DNA of 64,000 bases, taken from positions 13,825 to 77,824 of the forward strand of contig CAJMPT010000005.1 in assembly GCA_905215465.1 (NCBI GenBank). The letters run 5' to 3'. Below the pieces are notes generated by a model that worked only from the letters and a program-made list of their open reading frames with translations, was not told where the DNA came from and did not search any database. The DNA is from an uncultured bacterium (GTDB lineage Bacteria; Actinomycetota; Coriobacteriia; Coriobacteriales; Atopobiaceae). Each line of letters opens with the position of its first letter. The first letter of the stretch is position 1. Below, in pieces: positions 24,953 to 33,143 of this stretch. The translations under genes and the position numbers were made by a program.

Positions 24953-27067
24953 TTATTGCCCCTCAAGAAGGCCCAGAAGCCGAGCCACGCGCGCATCGAG
25001 ACCCGCCACGGTATGAACATTAAAGACTCGAAACACCTCGCGCCTGGCGCTGTTTAGGGTGCCGGGAGCAATGAGAAGGGCCTCGCATATCTCAGGGCCG
25101 CCCATCCCCCCAATAAGAGCTATCGCAACGGAAGTGCATGTCTCGTTGAGGCCGCGCAGACGGCAAAGGGCGCTCACCCGAGCGCCGAAATCGATTGATT
25201 GCCCTCGCAGCCGAGAGATGCCGCGTCGGGCAAGACAAGCCCAGAAGAGCGCGGCCGCCGAGGCGACTCCCGTAACGACAACGGAGCCCATTGCCAGACT
25301 CGCAAGAGAAGCCGCGGCGGCAACGCCCGCCATCGACCCCGCCAGCGCCAAAAGCTCGCCCGTGCACACCAAAGACCAAGACAAACGCGCGCCCACGGCA
25401 GAGCCCAGGCCAAAGGACGCGACCAGCGTAGCCAATGAGCGCGTGTCCTTCTTCCTTCCGACATAAAGGGCGAGTATTCCGAAACTGCAGCTGCAAAGCG
25501 CGGCTCCAGGCCCTCCGACGAGCAGCGCAGGCAGACAGGCAGCAGAAATGCATGCGACGTCGCGCGGCGCGAACACGCAGTCCCCAGCCGCGCGAGCGGA
25601 AGCCACGACCAAAGCCAGCGAGACAAGGACGGCCGCTCGCGCGACAAACACAAAAAGGGTTCCTTGCGCCAGGCCGGCAACCTCGGCGACGGCGCAGGCG
25701 CCCAGGAGGGCGGCCACGCCGCAAAGGGGCGCCTGCGGAATGGCCGTCCTCTTTGTGCGCCCCGAGCAAGCGGCGACGAGTCCTAGGCCTAAGGCGAGCA
25801 GTATCTGGCCCGCAAGAACCGCCTCGATCCATCCCCCGCCCCGAGCGGCACCCACGGGCAGCGCCGAGCCGAACACAAACAAGTACGGGAGTGGCGCGGC
25901 CATCGAGCAATGGTGTGGCGCTTTGGGCTCCGCAGCAGCCTGCTGGAAAGGCGACAGCTCGTTAAGGGACCCGACACCGAGTTTCTTTGCGGCCCTGGAC
26001 TGCAGGTTTCTAACCGTCGATGGGCTGATGCTCATCTGGCGCGCCACCTCGGCGGAGCTCTTATTTGCAAGACGGCCGAGAACCGCCTCGCGCTCGCGCG
26101 GCGAGAGGGACGATAGGTCGAAAGCGTCGGGCGATGGCCCGGCCTCCGCCACGGCCGGCCGTGGGCGAGCAGCGAGGTCGGCCGTCTCGCGGACGGAACT
26201 CACGGCAATAAGCGCTGCGCCGCAGACCAACGCCGCGAATCCGGCCGCGGTGCGACCGGCAAACAGCGCCGGCGCGAGCTCGGCAAGACATCTCGCCGCG
26301 ATCACGCCAAAAGCCGTGCCCGCAAGGCACGAGGCGCTTTTGCCCCGCTTGTCAAGCCAGGCGGCGAGCATGCCCACGGCGCACCATGCAAGGCAGAAAG
26401 CGGCATCAATGGGCCCAGGGTCAAGCACGCCGCTTCGAAGCAGGTGGGGACCCGGCCCCGCGAAGCCGGCAATGCTGTAGGCGAGCACGTGCCAGCAGCT
26501 CGACGCATCGAAGCCGGGCGCGGCCGAATACGAAAGGCGGGCAAACGTCCAGTTGGGTTCACTTCCCACCAAAATCGCGAGGACGCCGAGCGCGAGCAAG
26601 GCAAAGGCGAGGAAACGCGCAGCGAAGCCGCGCGAAAAGGAGGCTGCGCCTGCCTCGGCCTTTCCGAGACCGCGCTGCCAGGCGGCGCCACACGCAAAAG
26701 AGCCGAACAAGACGAGGCAATTTGCAGACCAGCCGAGGACGATCGCCTTGCTTGCGCCAAAGGCCAGGTATTTGAGCAGCGCCGTCGCCGTAAGCGCACA
26801 ATACGCAACGGTTGAGGCCATCCCCGTCGCGCGGAGGGCGCGACGAGGCAGTGCGGAAATTCGGCCAGAGAAGGCGATGCCGGCAAGGAGCCCGAGTGCC
26901 GCGAGTGCCCGTAGCCCCGAGAAGGAGAGCGCCAACCCCTCGCAGCTCAAGGCACCCGGAAGCTCCAGCACAGGAGGCGGGCCGATAAGGGCGGCCAACC
27001 AAGCGCCGTGCACGATCAACGGCACCGCGCGGCAGCAGACACTGGAAGCCGGTCTACCGGAGCTCAT
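24953..27067 (-). CDS. Double-module membrane LuxR-family protein
   Basis: A 704-residue protein built as two similar halves. Residues ~1-310 are a many-helix membrane domain, followed by a canonical LuxR HTH around 335-390 (LSPREREAVLGRLANKSSAEVA, then SPSTVRNLQSRAAKKLGV). A second many-helix membrane domain (~420-640) leads to a degenerate LuxR-like HTH (IALIGGMGGPEICEALLIAP, then FRVFNVHTVAGL). Coriobacteriia encode many single-module proteins of this kind; a tandem fusion is unusual. Its start overlaps the nadE end by 14 bp. It is convergent with the ABC exporter. Confidence 0.78.
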   Translation of the reverse strand: MSSGRPASSVCCRAVPLIVHGAWLAALIGPPPVLELPGALSCEGLALSFSGLRALAALGLLAGIAFSGRISALPRRALRATGMASTVAYCALTATALLKYLAFGASKAIVLGWSANCLVLFGSFACGAAWQRGLGKAEAGAASFSRGFAARFLAFALLALGVLAILVGSEPNWTFARLSYSAAPGFDASSCWHVLAYSIAGFAGPGPHLLRSGVLDPGPIDAAFCLAWCAVGMLAAWLDKRGKSASCLAGTAFGVIAARCLAELAPALFAGRTAAGFAALVCGAALIAVSSVRETADLAARPRPAVAEAGPSPDAFDLSSLSPREREAVLGRLANKSSAEVARQMSISPSTVRNLQSRAAKKLGVGSLNELSPFQQAAAEPKAPHHCSMAAPLPYLFVFGSALPVGAARGGGWIEAVLAGQILLALGLGLVAACSGRTKRTAIPQAPLCGVAALLGACAVAEVAGLAQGTLFVFVARAAVLVSLALVVASARAAGDCVFAPRDVACISAACLPALLVGGPGAALCSCSFGILALYVGRKKDTRSLATLVASFGLGSAVGARLSWSLVCTGELLALAGSMAGVAAAASLASLAMGSVVVTGVASAAALFWACLARRGISRLRGQSIDFGARVSALCRLRGLNETCTSVAIALIGGMGGPEICEALLIAPGTLNSARREVFRVFNVHTVAGLDARVARLLGLLEGQ

Positions 27068-28985
27068 CGAGCTCGGCCTGCCAGACGGTGGCGCAGGCGT
27101 CGGAGGACATGCGCAGGTCTCCGCGCGGGCTCACCGCGGCAGAGCCCACCTTGGGGCCGTCGGGCAGGCAGCTGCGCTTGAACTGCTGGGCAAAGAAGCG
27201 CCGGTAGAACACCTTGAGCCAGGAGAGGATGGTCGTCTCGTCATACGTCTTGCCAAGGGCGCGGCAAGCCAGGCGGAAGACCTTGCGGGGAGAGGCGCCG
27301 TGGCGCAGGACCTCGTAGAGGAAGAAGTCGTGCAGCTCGTAGGGGCCGACGAGGTCCTCGGTCCTCTGGGAGATCTTGCCGTCGCCGGTCGCAGGCAGAA
27401 GCTCCGGCGAGACGGGCGTGTCCAGCACGTCCAGCAGGACCTCGGTCTCCTCGGGGTTGTCGCAGGTGTCGGCCACGTAGCGCACCAGGTGGCGCACGAG
27501 GGTCTTGGGCACGGAGGCGTTGACGGCGTACATGCTCATGTGGTCGCCGTTGTAGGTGGCCCAGCCCAGCGCCAGCTCGGAGAGGTCGCCGGTGCCGATG
27601 ACCATGCCGCCCTCCTGGTTGGCCACGTCCATGAGGATCTGCGTGCGCTCGCGCGCCTGGCAGTTCTCGTAGGTGACGTCGTGGACGGACTCGTCGTGCC
27701 CGATGTCGCTGAAGTGCTGGCGCACGGCGTCTCCGATGTTGACCTCGCGCAGGTCGACGCCCAGGGCGTCGGAGAGCTTGGTGGCGTTGTCGTGCGTGCG
27801 GTCGGTGGTGCCAAAGCCCGGCATGGTCACGGCGATGATGCCGGTGCGGTCCAGGTCGAGCAGGTCAAAGGCGCGCACGGTCACCAGCAGCGCCAGAGTG
27901 GAGTCAAGGCCGCCGGAGATGCCGATGACGGCGTGGCTGGAGTGGGTGTGCGCCAGGCGCTTGGCCAGGCCGTGGGCCTGGATGTTGAAGACTTCCTCGC
28001 AGCGCTCCGCGCGGCGGGCCGGGTCTGCCGGCACAAACGGGTGCGCGTCCACGTAGCGCGTAAGGCGCGTCTCGCACTCGCCAAGCGAGAAGTGCGTGAC
28101 GTGGTAGCCACGCTGGACGCCACTTGCGGCAACATCAAACGTTGACATGCGGCGGCGCTCGGCGGCCAGCTGGCGCACGTCCACCTCCGAGACGGCCAGT
28201 CCGTCGCCAAAGGGCTTGCCCTCCGCGAGCAGGCGGCCGTTCTCGCAGACGAGGTCGTGGCCGGAGAAGACCACGTCCTGCGTGGACTCGCCCGTGCCGG
28301 CGCTGGCGTAGACGTAGCCGCACAGCAGTCGTGCGCTCTGGCCGCGCACCAGGTCACGACGGTAGTCGGCCTTGCCGACCAGGGCGTTTGAGGCAGAGAG
28401 GTTGCAGACGAGGGTGGCGCCGGCCATGGCGTGGGCGACGGAGGGCGGGTTGGGGACCCAGAGGTCCTCGCAGAGCTCGGCGGCCACCACGAGCTCGGGC
28501 AGCTCGTCGCAGGCAAAGAGCTGGCTCGTGCCAAAGGGCACGTCAAGCTGGCCGGCCACGTCAATGGCGACAACGTCTGTGGTGCCCGGCACAAAGTGAC
28601 GGCCCTCATAGAACTCGTTGTAGGTGGGCAGGTGCCGCTTGGGCACGATGCCCAGAATGGTGCCACCGCAGACCACGGCGCAGCAGTTGTAGAGCTTGGC
28701 GTTCACGCGGACGGGCAGGCCCACCAAAAGAAGCGCGTTGAGGTCCGCGGTGCGACGGGCAAAGTCCGCCAGGCCCTTGTCCGCGGCGGAAAGAAGCGCG
28801 TCCTGCCAGAAGAGGTCCTCGCAGGTGTAGGCGGTGAGGCAGAGCTCGGGCAGCGTCACCACCATGGCGCCGTGCACCGTACAGGCCGTCTGCGCCGCCC
28901 GGACGCACGCGTCCACGTTGAAGGCAACGTCAGCCACCCTGACCTCGGGCGTCACGGCCGCGACCTTCACAAACCCGTCCTGCAT
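27054..28985 (-). CDS. nadE: Glutamine-dependent NAD+ synthetase
   Basis: A 643-residue two-domain enzyme that amidates nicotinate adenine dinucleotide. The N-terminal nitrilase-type glutaminase has a visible catalytic triad: Glu in TLPELCLTAY, Lys in VPKRHLPTYNEFYE, and Cys in AAELCEDLW. The C-terminal NAD synthase domain has the PP-loop GISGGLDST and MPGFGTTDRTHDNA. The length fits the actinobacterial glutamine-dependent form. AAGGAGG precedes the start. Its end overlaps the LuxR-type gene by 14 bp. Confidence 0.96.
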   Translation of the reverse strand: MQDGFVKVAAVTPEVRVADVAFNVDACVRAAQTACTVHGAMVVTLPELCLTAYTCEDLFWQDALLSAADKGLADFARRTADLNALLLVGLPVRVNAKLYNCCAVVCGGTILGIVPKRHLPTYNEFYEGRHFVPGTTDVVAIDVAGQLDVPFGTSQLFACDELPELVVAAELCEDLWVPNPPSVAHAMAGATLVCNLSASNALVGKADYRRDLVRGQSARLLCGYVYASAGTGESTQDVVFSGHDLVCENGRLLAEGKPFGDGLAVSEVDVRQLAAERRRMSTFDVAASGVQRGYHVTHFSLGECETRLTRYVDAHPFVPADPARRAERCEEVFNIQAHGLAKRLAHTHSSHAVIGISGGLDSTLALLVTVRAFDLLDLDRTGIIAVTMPGFGTTDRTHDNATKLSDALGVDLREVNIGDAVRQHFSDIGHDESVHDVTYENCQARERTQILMDVANQEGGMVIGTGDLSELALGWATYNGDHMSMYAVNASVPKTLVRHLVRYVADTCDNPEETEVLLDVLDTPVSPELLPATGDGKISQRTEDLVGPYELHDFFLYEVLRHGASPRKVFRLACRALGKTYDETTILSWLKVFYRRFFAQQFKRSCLPDGPKVGSAAVSPRGDLRMSSDACATVWQAELDELR

Positions 28986-29012
28986 GCTTCCTCCTTGGTA
29001 GTGACGCCCGGA

Positions 29013-29047
29013 AAAGTTGACAAAGGGACAGTCCCTTTGTCAACTTT
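29013..29047. repeat. REP palindrome R1 (over the RAYT stop codon)
   Basis: Perfect 17-bp arms (29013-29029 and 29031-29047) around one base, core AAAGGGAC-A-GTCCCTTT, outer GTTGAC/GTCAAC. The stop codon of the RAYT gene (29040-29042) lies inside it. Confidence 0.88.
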
Positions 29048-29786
29048 GCGATGCCTTGGCAATGGTGCCTCGGCCGATGCCGGTCAGTCGTTCGATTTGT
29101 CTGACAGACAAGCCGGCCTCCTTCAAGTCAAAGAGTAGCGCATTGCGGCGCTCTCGCCCCAGCGCCTTGAGGTCAATTGGGTCAAGTCCGCCCAGAACGG
29201 CATGTGCGATCTCTTGGGCCTCGGCATCCGACATGCGCGTTCGCTGAGAAAAGCGATAGCTGCCGTCCTGCGCGCCCGCGCTGAAGGCAACAAACCCCTC
29301 TCGCCCACCGCACATGTCCAGCAAAAGGGACGTCTTGGCCACCTCGGGGCGCCCGACGTACTCGCGGTAGCTGCTCCACCGGTACTCCCAGGCAGCGCAG
29401 ATGCCCACCCTTGCGGGATTGTTGTGGATGTAGCGGGCCGCCTGGAGCAGGTAGGCATCGTCCTCGACTGGCTGGCTTTTAAAGCGCTGCTGGAAGACGT
29501 GGCCGATGTGTCCGCCCGTCGAGTTGAACCTCTGGGCATAGGATGTCATCAAAGACTGCATCATTTGGCTAAGGTTGCCATCGGGGTCCTCCACAAGGAG
29601 GTGCACGTGGTTGGTCATGAGGCAGAAGGCTATGACAGCAACGCCGTGCTTCTCGCATGCCTGGGACAGAAAGCCAAGAAACGCCTGGTAGTCGGCTGGC
29701 CCCTCGAACAGGTTCTGCCCGCCGCTCCCCTTTGCCACCACATGGTAGAAACCGGACTCGGCCTTGACGCGCGCACTTCTCGGCAT
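29040..29786 (-). CDS. REP-associated tyrosine transposase (RAYT, Y1_Tnp family)
   Basis: A 248-residue HUH-type single-strand nuclease. It has the two-histidine metal motif in CLMTNHVHLLVED and the candidate catalytic Tyr in AARYIHNNPARVG, followed by WRSSYREY-like residues (YRWSSYREYVG). A C-terminal HTH-like extension (~195-248, LSVRQIERLTGIGRGTIAK) is fused on. RAYTs are domesticated relatives of IS200/IS605 transposases thought to spread REP palindromes. REP palindromes flank this gene on both sides and recur across the window. A hairpin just upstream buries its ribosome-binding site. Confidence 0.9.
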   Translation of the reverse strand: MPRSARVKAESGFYHVVAKGSGGQNLFEGPADYQAFLGFLSQACEKHGVAVIAFCLMTNHVHLLVEDPDGNLSQMMQSLMTSYAQRFNSTGGHIGHVFQQRFKSQPVEDDAYLLQAARYIHNNPARVGICAAWEYRWSSYREYVGRPEVAKTSLLLDMCGGREGFVAFSAGAQDGSYRFSQRTRMSDAEAQEIAHAVLGGLDPIDLKALGRERRNALLFDLKEAGLSVRQIERLTGIGRGTIAKASQS

Positions 29787-29792
29787 AGCAAC

Positions 29793-29823
29793 GCCCCCTC
29801 ACCCTAGACATCGGTGAGGGGGC
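29793..29823 (-). promoter_or_regulatory. RBS-sequestering hairpin before the RAYT gene
   Basis: Perfect 11-bp arms GCCCCCTCACC (29793-29803) and GGTGAGGGGGC (29813-29823). On the minus strand the arm nearer the gene carries GAGGGGG, the only plausible ribosome-binding site, ending about 7 bases from the ATG. The stem would hide it and keep expression low. Confidence 0.5.
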
Positions 29824-29850
29824 TTATACCCAAAAGCACGCTCCGCAAAA

Positions 29851-29881
29851 AGTTGACAAAGGGACTGTCCCTTTGTCAACT
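29851..29881. repeat. REP palindrome R2
   Basis: Perfect 15-bp arms around one base: AGTTGACAAAGGGAC and its complement. Nearly the same as R1; it lies upstream of the RAYT gene. Confidence 0.88.
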
Positions 29882-29890
29882 CACGGCCTC

Positions 29891-29921
29891 GTAAGACGAA
29901 GGGACTGTCCCCTTGTCTTAC
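29891..29921. repeat. REP palindrome R3 (over the glnQ-like stop codon)
   Basis: GTAAGACGAAGGGAC pairs with GTCCCCTTGTCTTAC with two mismatches. The central GGGAC-T-GTCCC is conserved but the outer arms differ from R1/R2 while still pairing. It contains the stop codon (29918-29920) of the ABC ATPase gene. Confidence 0.78.
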
Positions 29922-30721
29922 TCGAGGTAGCGGGAGAGGAACTCGCGGGTGCGGGGCAGCTCGGGGTTGGTGAAGAGCTTATCGGGCGAGCCTTTCTCGG
30001 CGATGACGCCCTGGTCCATGAAGACGACCTCGTCGGAGACGTTGCGCGCGAAGGCCATCTCGTGGGTGACGACGACCATGGTCATGCCGTCGGCGGCGAG
30101 GTCGCGCATGACGTTCAGGACCTCGCCCGAGATCTCGGGGTCGAGCGCGGAGGTCGGCTCGTCGAACAGCATGAGGTCGGGCTGCATGCACAGCGAGCGC
30201 GCGATGGCAACACGCTGTTTCTGGCCGCCCGACAGGCGCGTGACGTTGGCATGGGCGAAGTCGGCCAGGCCCACGGCGTCGAGGTGGCGCAGCGCGACCT
30301 TCTCGGCCTCGGCCTTGGTCATCTTTTTGAGCGTGACGGGCGCGAGGGTGCAGTTGTCGAGCACATCCATGTTGTTGAAAAGGTTGAACCCCTGGAACAC
30401 CATGCCGATCTTCTCGCGCAGGCGGTTGACGTCCACGTGGTCGGCAGCGAGGTCCTTGCCGCGGAACCACACGTGGCCCGCGTCGGGGGTCTCGAGCAGG
30501 TTGAGGCAGCGCAGCAGCGTGGACTTGCCAGAGCCGGAGGCGCCGATGATGGTCACGACCTGGCCGGGGTTGACGGTGAGGTCGATGTCGCGCAGGACGA
30601 CGTGGTCGCCGAAGGACTTGCGCAGCCCCTCGACGCAGATGACCGGCTCACCGACGGCATCGGCCACATACGGCCGGCCCGACACGGCGGCGGCGATCTT
30701 CGCGTACTTCTCGTTAGCCAT
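29918..30721 (-). CDS. Polar amino-acid ABC transporter ATP-binding protein (GlnQ-like)
   Basis: A 267-residue ATPase. Walker A is GASGSGKST, the Q loop MVFQGFNLF, the signature LSGGQKQRVAIARSL, Walker B LMLFDEPTSALDP, and the switch TH is in VVVTHEMAFA. It closely follows the GlnQ/HisP family pattern. It lies one base after the permease gene; the binding protein is encoded first, giving the order SBP-permease-ATPase. A REP palindrome covers its stop codon. Confidence 0.95.
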   Translation of the reverse strand: MANEKYAKIAAAVSGRPYVADAVGEPVICVEGLRKSFGDHVVLRDIDLTVNPGQVVTIIGASGSGKSTLLRCLNLLETPDAGHVWFRGKDLAADHVDVNRLREKIGMVFQGFNLFNNMDVLDNCTLAPVTLKKMTKAEAEKVALRHLDAVGLADFAHANVTRLSGGQKQRVAIARSLCMQPDLMLFDEPTSALDPEISGEVLNVMRDLAADGMTMVVVTHEMAFARNVSDEVVFMDQGVIAEKGSPDKLFTNPELPRTREFLSRYLE

Positions 30722-30722
30722 G

Positions 30723-31904
30723 CTATGCCTCCGCCTTCTTTGCGGTCATCTTCGCGTCGGACGTGCTGCCCAAGGTCGTCGCCGCCACGTTCATGCGCTT
30801 GGCAAAGAGCCCAAGCAGCCACGAGGCAACGGCCGTCATGATCAGGTAGAACACCGCGGCGACGAGATAGGCGTTGAGCTGCTTGTAGTAGATGCCCGCG
30901 ACGGTGCTCGCGGCGAACGCGAGGTCGAACACGCCGATGACGGAGAGGACCGACGAGTCCTTGATGTTGATGACGAGCTCGTTAGACAGACCGGGGATCG
31001 CGTACTTTATGCCCTGGGGGAAGACGACCTTGAGCATAGCCTGCCACTGGGACATGCCAAGAGAGCGTGCGGCCTCCATCTGGCCGGGGTCGACAGACTC
31101 GATGCCGCCACGCAGAACCTCCATCATGTAGGCGGTGGAGTTGAGCGACACGACCACGAGGCCGGCGATAAAGCGCGACCAGATGGCGTTGACCTCGGTG
31201 ATGCTCATGCCGAAGCTGCTGACGACGCCGAAGCCCAGGTAATAGACGATGACGCCCTGGACAAGCATCGGCGTGCCGCGGACGACGGTGGAGTAGAACT
31301 TCGCGAAGCCGACGCCGACCTTCTTTGCGAAGCGCACGGCGTCGTTGTCGGAGCGGTCGATCTCCATGATGCGGACGGCAACGAGCAGGATGGCGAGGAA
31401 GAAGGCGATCACGGTGCCGAACACGGCCAGCTCGATGGTGGTGGCGATGCCCGTGAGGTAGGTCTGCTTGCCCTGCTGGAACATATAGAGCACCTGCGTG
31501 AGCATGTCGTCGGGCATGGTGGAGGAGGCGGAGGCGGCCGACCAGGCCGATGCGAAGCCCATGACGGCTCGGTCGACGAAGAGCACGGCCGTCATGGCGC
31601 ACACGAGGTAGGAGCCAAAGCGAAGCGCGCGGGCGGCGCCGGGCTTGGTGAAGGGCGACGTCTGGGCGTAGGTGTTCCAGTGGGTAAGCTTAAAGAGAAG
31701 CCCGGCCGCGGCCACGACGAGCCAGCCCGCGAGCAGGTAGTACATGACCAGCTCGACGACGAAGGCATTGGCCAGGAAGCTCATAGCGGGACGCGCCTGC
31801 GACGAAAGGCACATGCCGGCGAAGGCGATCGCCGAGGTGCCCAGCAGCACGTAGCGGTGGTCACGCGCGGCAAACGACGCGATGCGCGAGGGAACGGATT
31901 CCAT
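30723..31904 (-). CDS. Polar amino-acid ABC transporter permease
   Basis: A 393-residue protein. Three or so N-terminal TM helices (~15-120) of unassigned role precede a typical His/Glu/Gln permease domain (~150-370). That domain has TGIATTIELAVFGTVIAFFL, VRGTPMLVQ, and the EAA loop EAARSLGMSQWQAMLKVVFPQ. Standard family members are ~220 residues, so the N-terminal extension is extra. It couples to the GlnQ-like ATPase one base downstream. Confidence 0.92.
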   Translation of the reverse strand: MESVPSRIASFAARDHRYVLLGTSAIAFAGMCLSSQARPAMSFLANAFVVELVMYYLLAGWLVVAAAGLLFKLTHWNTYAQTSPFTKPGAARALRFGSYLVCAMTAVLFVDRAVMGFASAWSAASASSTMPDDMLTQVLYMFQQGKQTYLTGIATTIELAVFGTVIAFFLAILLVAVRIMEIDRSDNDAVRFAKKVGVGFAKFYSTVVRGTPMLVQGVIVYYLGFGVVSSFGMSITEVNAIWSRFIAGLVVVSLNSTAYMMEVLRGGIESVDPGQMEAARSLGMSQWQAMLKVVFPQGIKYAIPGLSNELVINIKDSSVLSVIGVFDLAFAASTVAGIYYKQLNAYLVAAVFYLIMTAVASWLLGLFAKRMNVAATTLGSTSDAKMTAKKAEA

Positions 31905-31930
31905 AGATTTCCTTTGTTCTTATTGCCGAA

Positions 31931-31955
31931 GGGGCAGGGACCTGGTCCCTGCCCC
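31931..31955 (-). promoter_or_regulatory. Intercistronic hairpin between SBP and permease genes
   Basis: GGGGCAGGGACC-T-GGTCCCTGCCCC, perfect 12-bp arms, 27 bases after the binding-protein stop. Such stems often protect the highly expressed SBP message. Its AGGGAC/GTCCCT centre matches the REP core in this window. Confidence 0.55.
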
Positions 31956-31982
31956 GAAAAACAACGTTGTAAAGAGAAGGAC

Positions 31983-32885
31983 TTAGGCCGGCTGACGGTC
32001 CATGCAGTCCTGCCAGATGTTCAGGCGGTCCTCCTGCGAAATGCCGCCGATAATCTCGTTGAGCTTGGCGAGGACGTCGTCTTGGCCCTTGGCGATGGCG
32101 GCGTTGTCGGGGTTGCTCGGGTCGGAGAAGCCCGCGCCGTCCTCGAGCTCGACCTTCATGAGGTCGGAGTAGCTCTTCAGGAGCTTGGGCAGCGACATGG
32201 ACGAGAAGGTGATGGCATCGCAGGTGCCGTTCTCGATGCCGTCGACGACGAGCGGGACGGTCGCGACCGGGGTGAGGTGGTTGACATCGGGAATCTCGTC
32301 GATGAGCTCGTCGTAGAAGGTGTCCTTCTGGCCGAGGACGGTGGCTCCGGAGAAGTCGGAGAGCTTTGTGGCGGAGGCGTACTTGGAGTCCTTCTTGACG
32401 ACCATGATGACCTCGTCGTCAATGTAGGAGTCGGTAAAGTCGGCAGACTGGGCGCGCTCGGGCGTGACGGACATGCCGGCGCAGACGATGTCGATGGTCC
32501 CGTTGTTGAGCGAGTCGACGAGGGCACTGAACTCCATCTTTACCGCGACGGGCTCCATGCCGAGGGCCTCGGCGATCTTCTTTGCGATCTGGACGTCGTA
32601 GCCGTCGGCATAGGCGCCCGTGACGTTCTCGATGGGGATGGTGGTGTCGGACTCCTTCGACTCCTGCCAGTTATACGGGGCGTAGGCGGCCTCCATGCCA
32701 ATGCGCAGGGTCTTGCCGTCGCCGAGCTGGCCGGCGGCCTTGGAGTCGTCGGCGCCGTCGGTCTTGGCGCCCGAGTTGGAGTCTTGGGCGGCGGGTCCGC
32801 AGCCGGTAAGGAACGTGGCACCCGCGACGGTCAGCGTCGTGAGGCCGGAGAGCTTTAAGAACGTGCGGCGAGAAAGGTCAGTCAT
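31983..32885 (-). CDS. Amino-acid ABC transporter substrate-binding lipoprotein (family 3)
   Basis: A 300-residue exported protein. The N-terminus has a twin-arginine motif (SRRTFLKLSG) and a lipobox (LTGC), indicating a Tat-exported lipoprotein. The family-3 solute-binding fold follows: LRIGMEAAYAPYNW, ENVTGAYADGYDVQIAKKIA, DIVCAGMSVTPERAQSADFT. It delivers a polar amino acid to the adjacent permease/ATPase; the exact ligand cannot be told. A GGAAGGAA site precedes the ATG. First gene of its operon. Confidence 0.94.
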   Translation of the reverse strand: MTDLSRRTFLKLSGLTTLTVAGATFLTGCGPAAQDSNSGAKTDGADDSKAAGQLGDGKTLRIGMEAAYAPYNWQESKESDTTIPIENVTGAYADGYDVQIAKKIAEALGMEPVAVKMEFSALVDSLNNGTIDIVCAGMSVTPERAQSADFTDSYIDDEVIMVVKKDSKYASATKLSDFSGATVLGQKDTFYDELIDEIPDVNHLTPVATVPLVVDGIENGTCDAITFSSMSLPKLLKSYSDLMKVELEDGAGFSDPSNPDNAAIAKGQDDVLAKLNEIIGGISQEDRLNIWQDCMDRQPA

Positions 32886-33001
32886 TTTGGTTCCTTCCGG
32901 TTTGGTTTAAGACCCCTTCCGTGCCACGCAACCGGAGGGGACCCATTCCCCTCCCCCTTGCAACCTAATGCGAGAAAGTTACGCGCACGTGCGAGAGCAT
33001 A

Positions 33002-33033
33002 CACCCCGCAGCCTGAAAGCAAGCTGCGGGGTG
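33002..33033 (-). terminator. Terminator-like hairpin downstream of the GH3 operon
   Basis: CACCCCGCAGC pairs with GCTGCGGGGTG over a 10-nt loop, about 110 bp past the GH3 stop and before the amino-acid transporter operon. It has no T-tract, so termination is uncertain. Confidence 0.42.
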
Positions 33034-33107
33034 CGGCGAGAAACAACTATGTAACTGCGGCGACAGACGAGAAACACAACGCACGTCCTTCTCGCCCGGC
33101 ACTCGAC

Positions 33108-33136
33108 GTTGACAAAGGGACTGTCCCTTTGTCAAC
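33108..33136. repeat. REP palindrome R4
   Basis: GTTGACAAAGGGAC-T-GTCCCTTTGTCAAC, perfect 14-bp arms, ending 7 bp from the GH3 stop codon at 33144-33146. Confidence 0.88.
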
Positions 33137-33143
33137 CCCTTTG

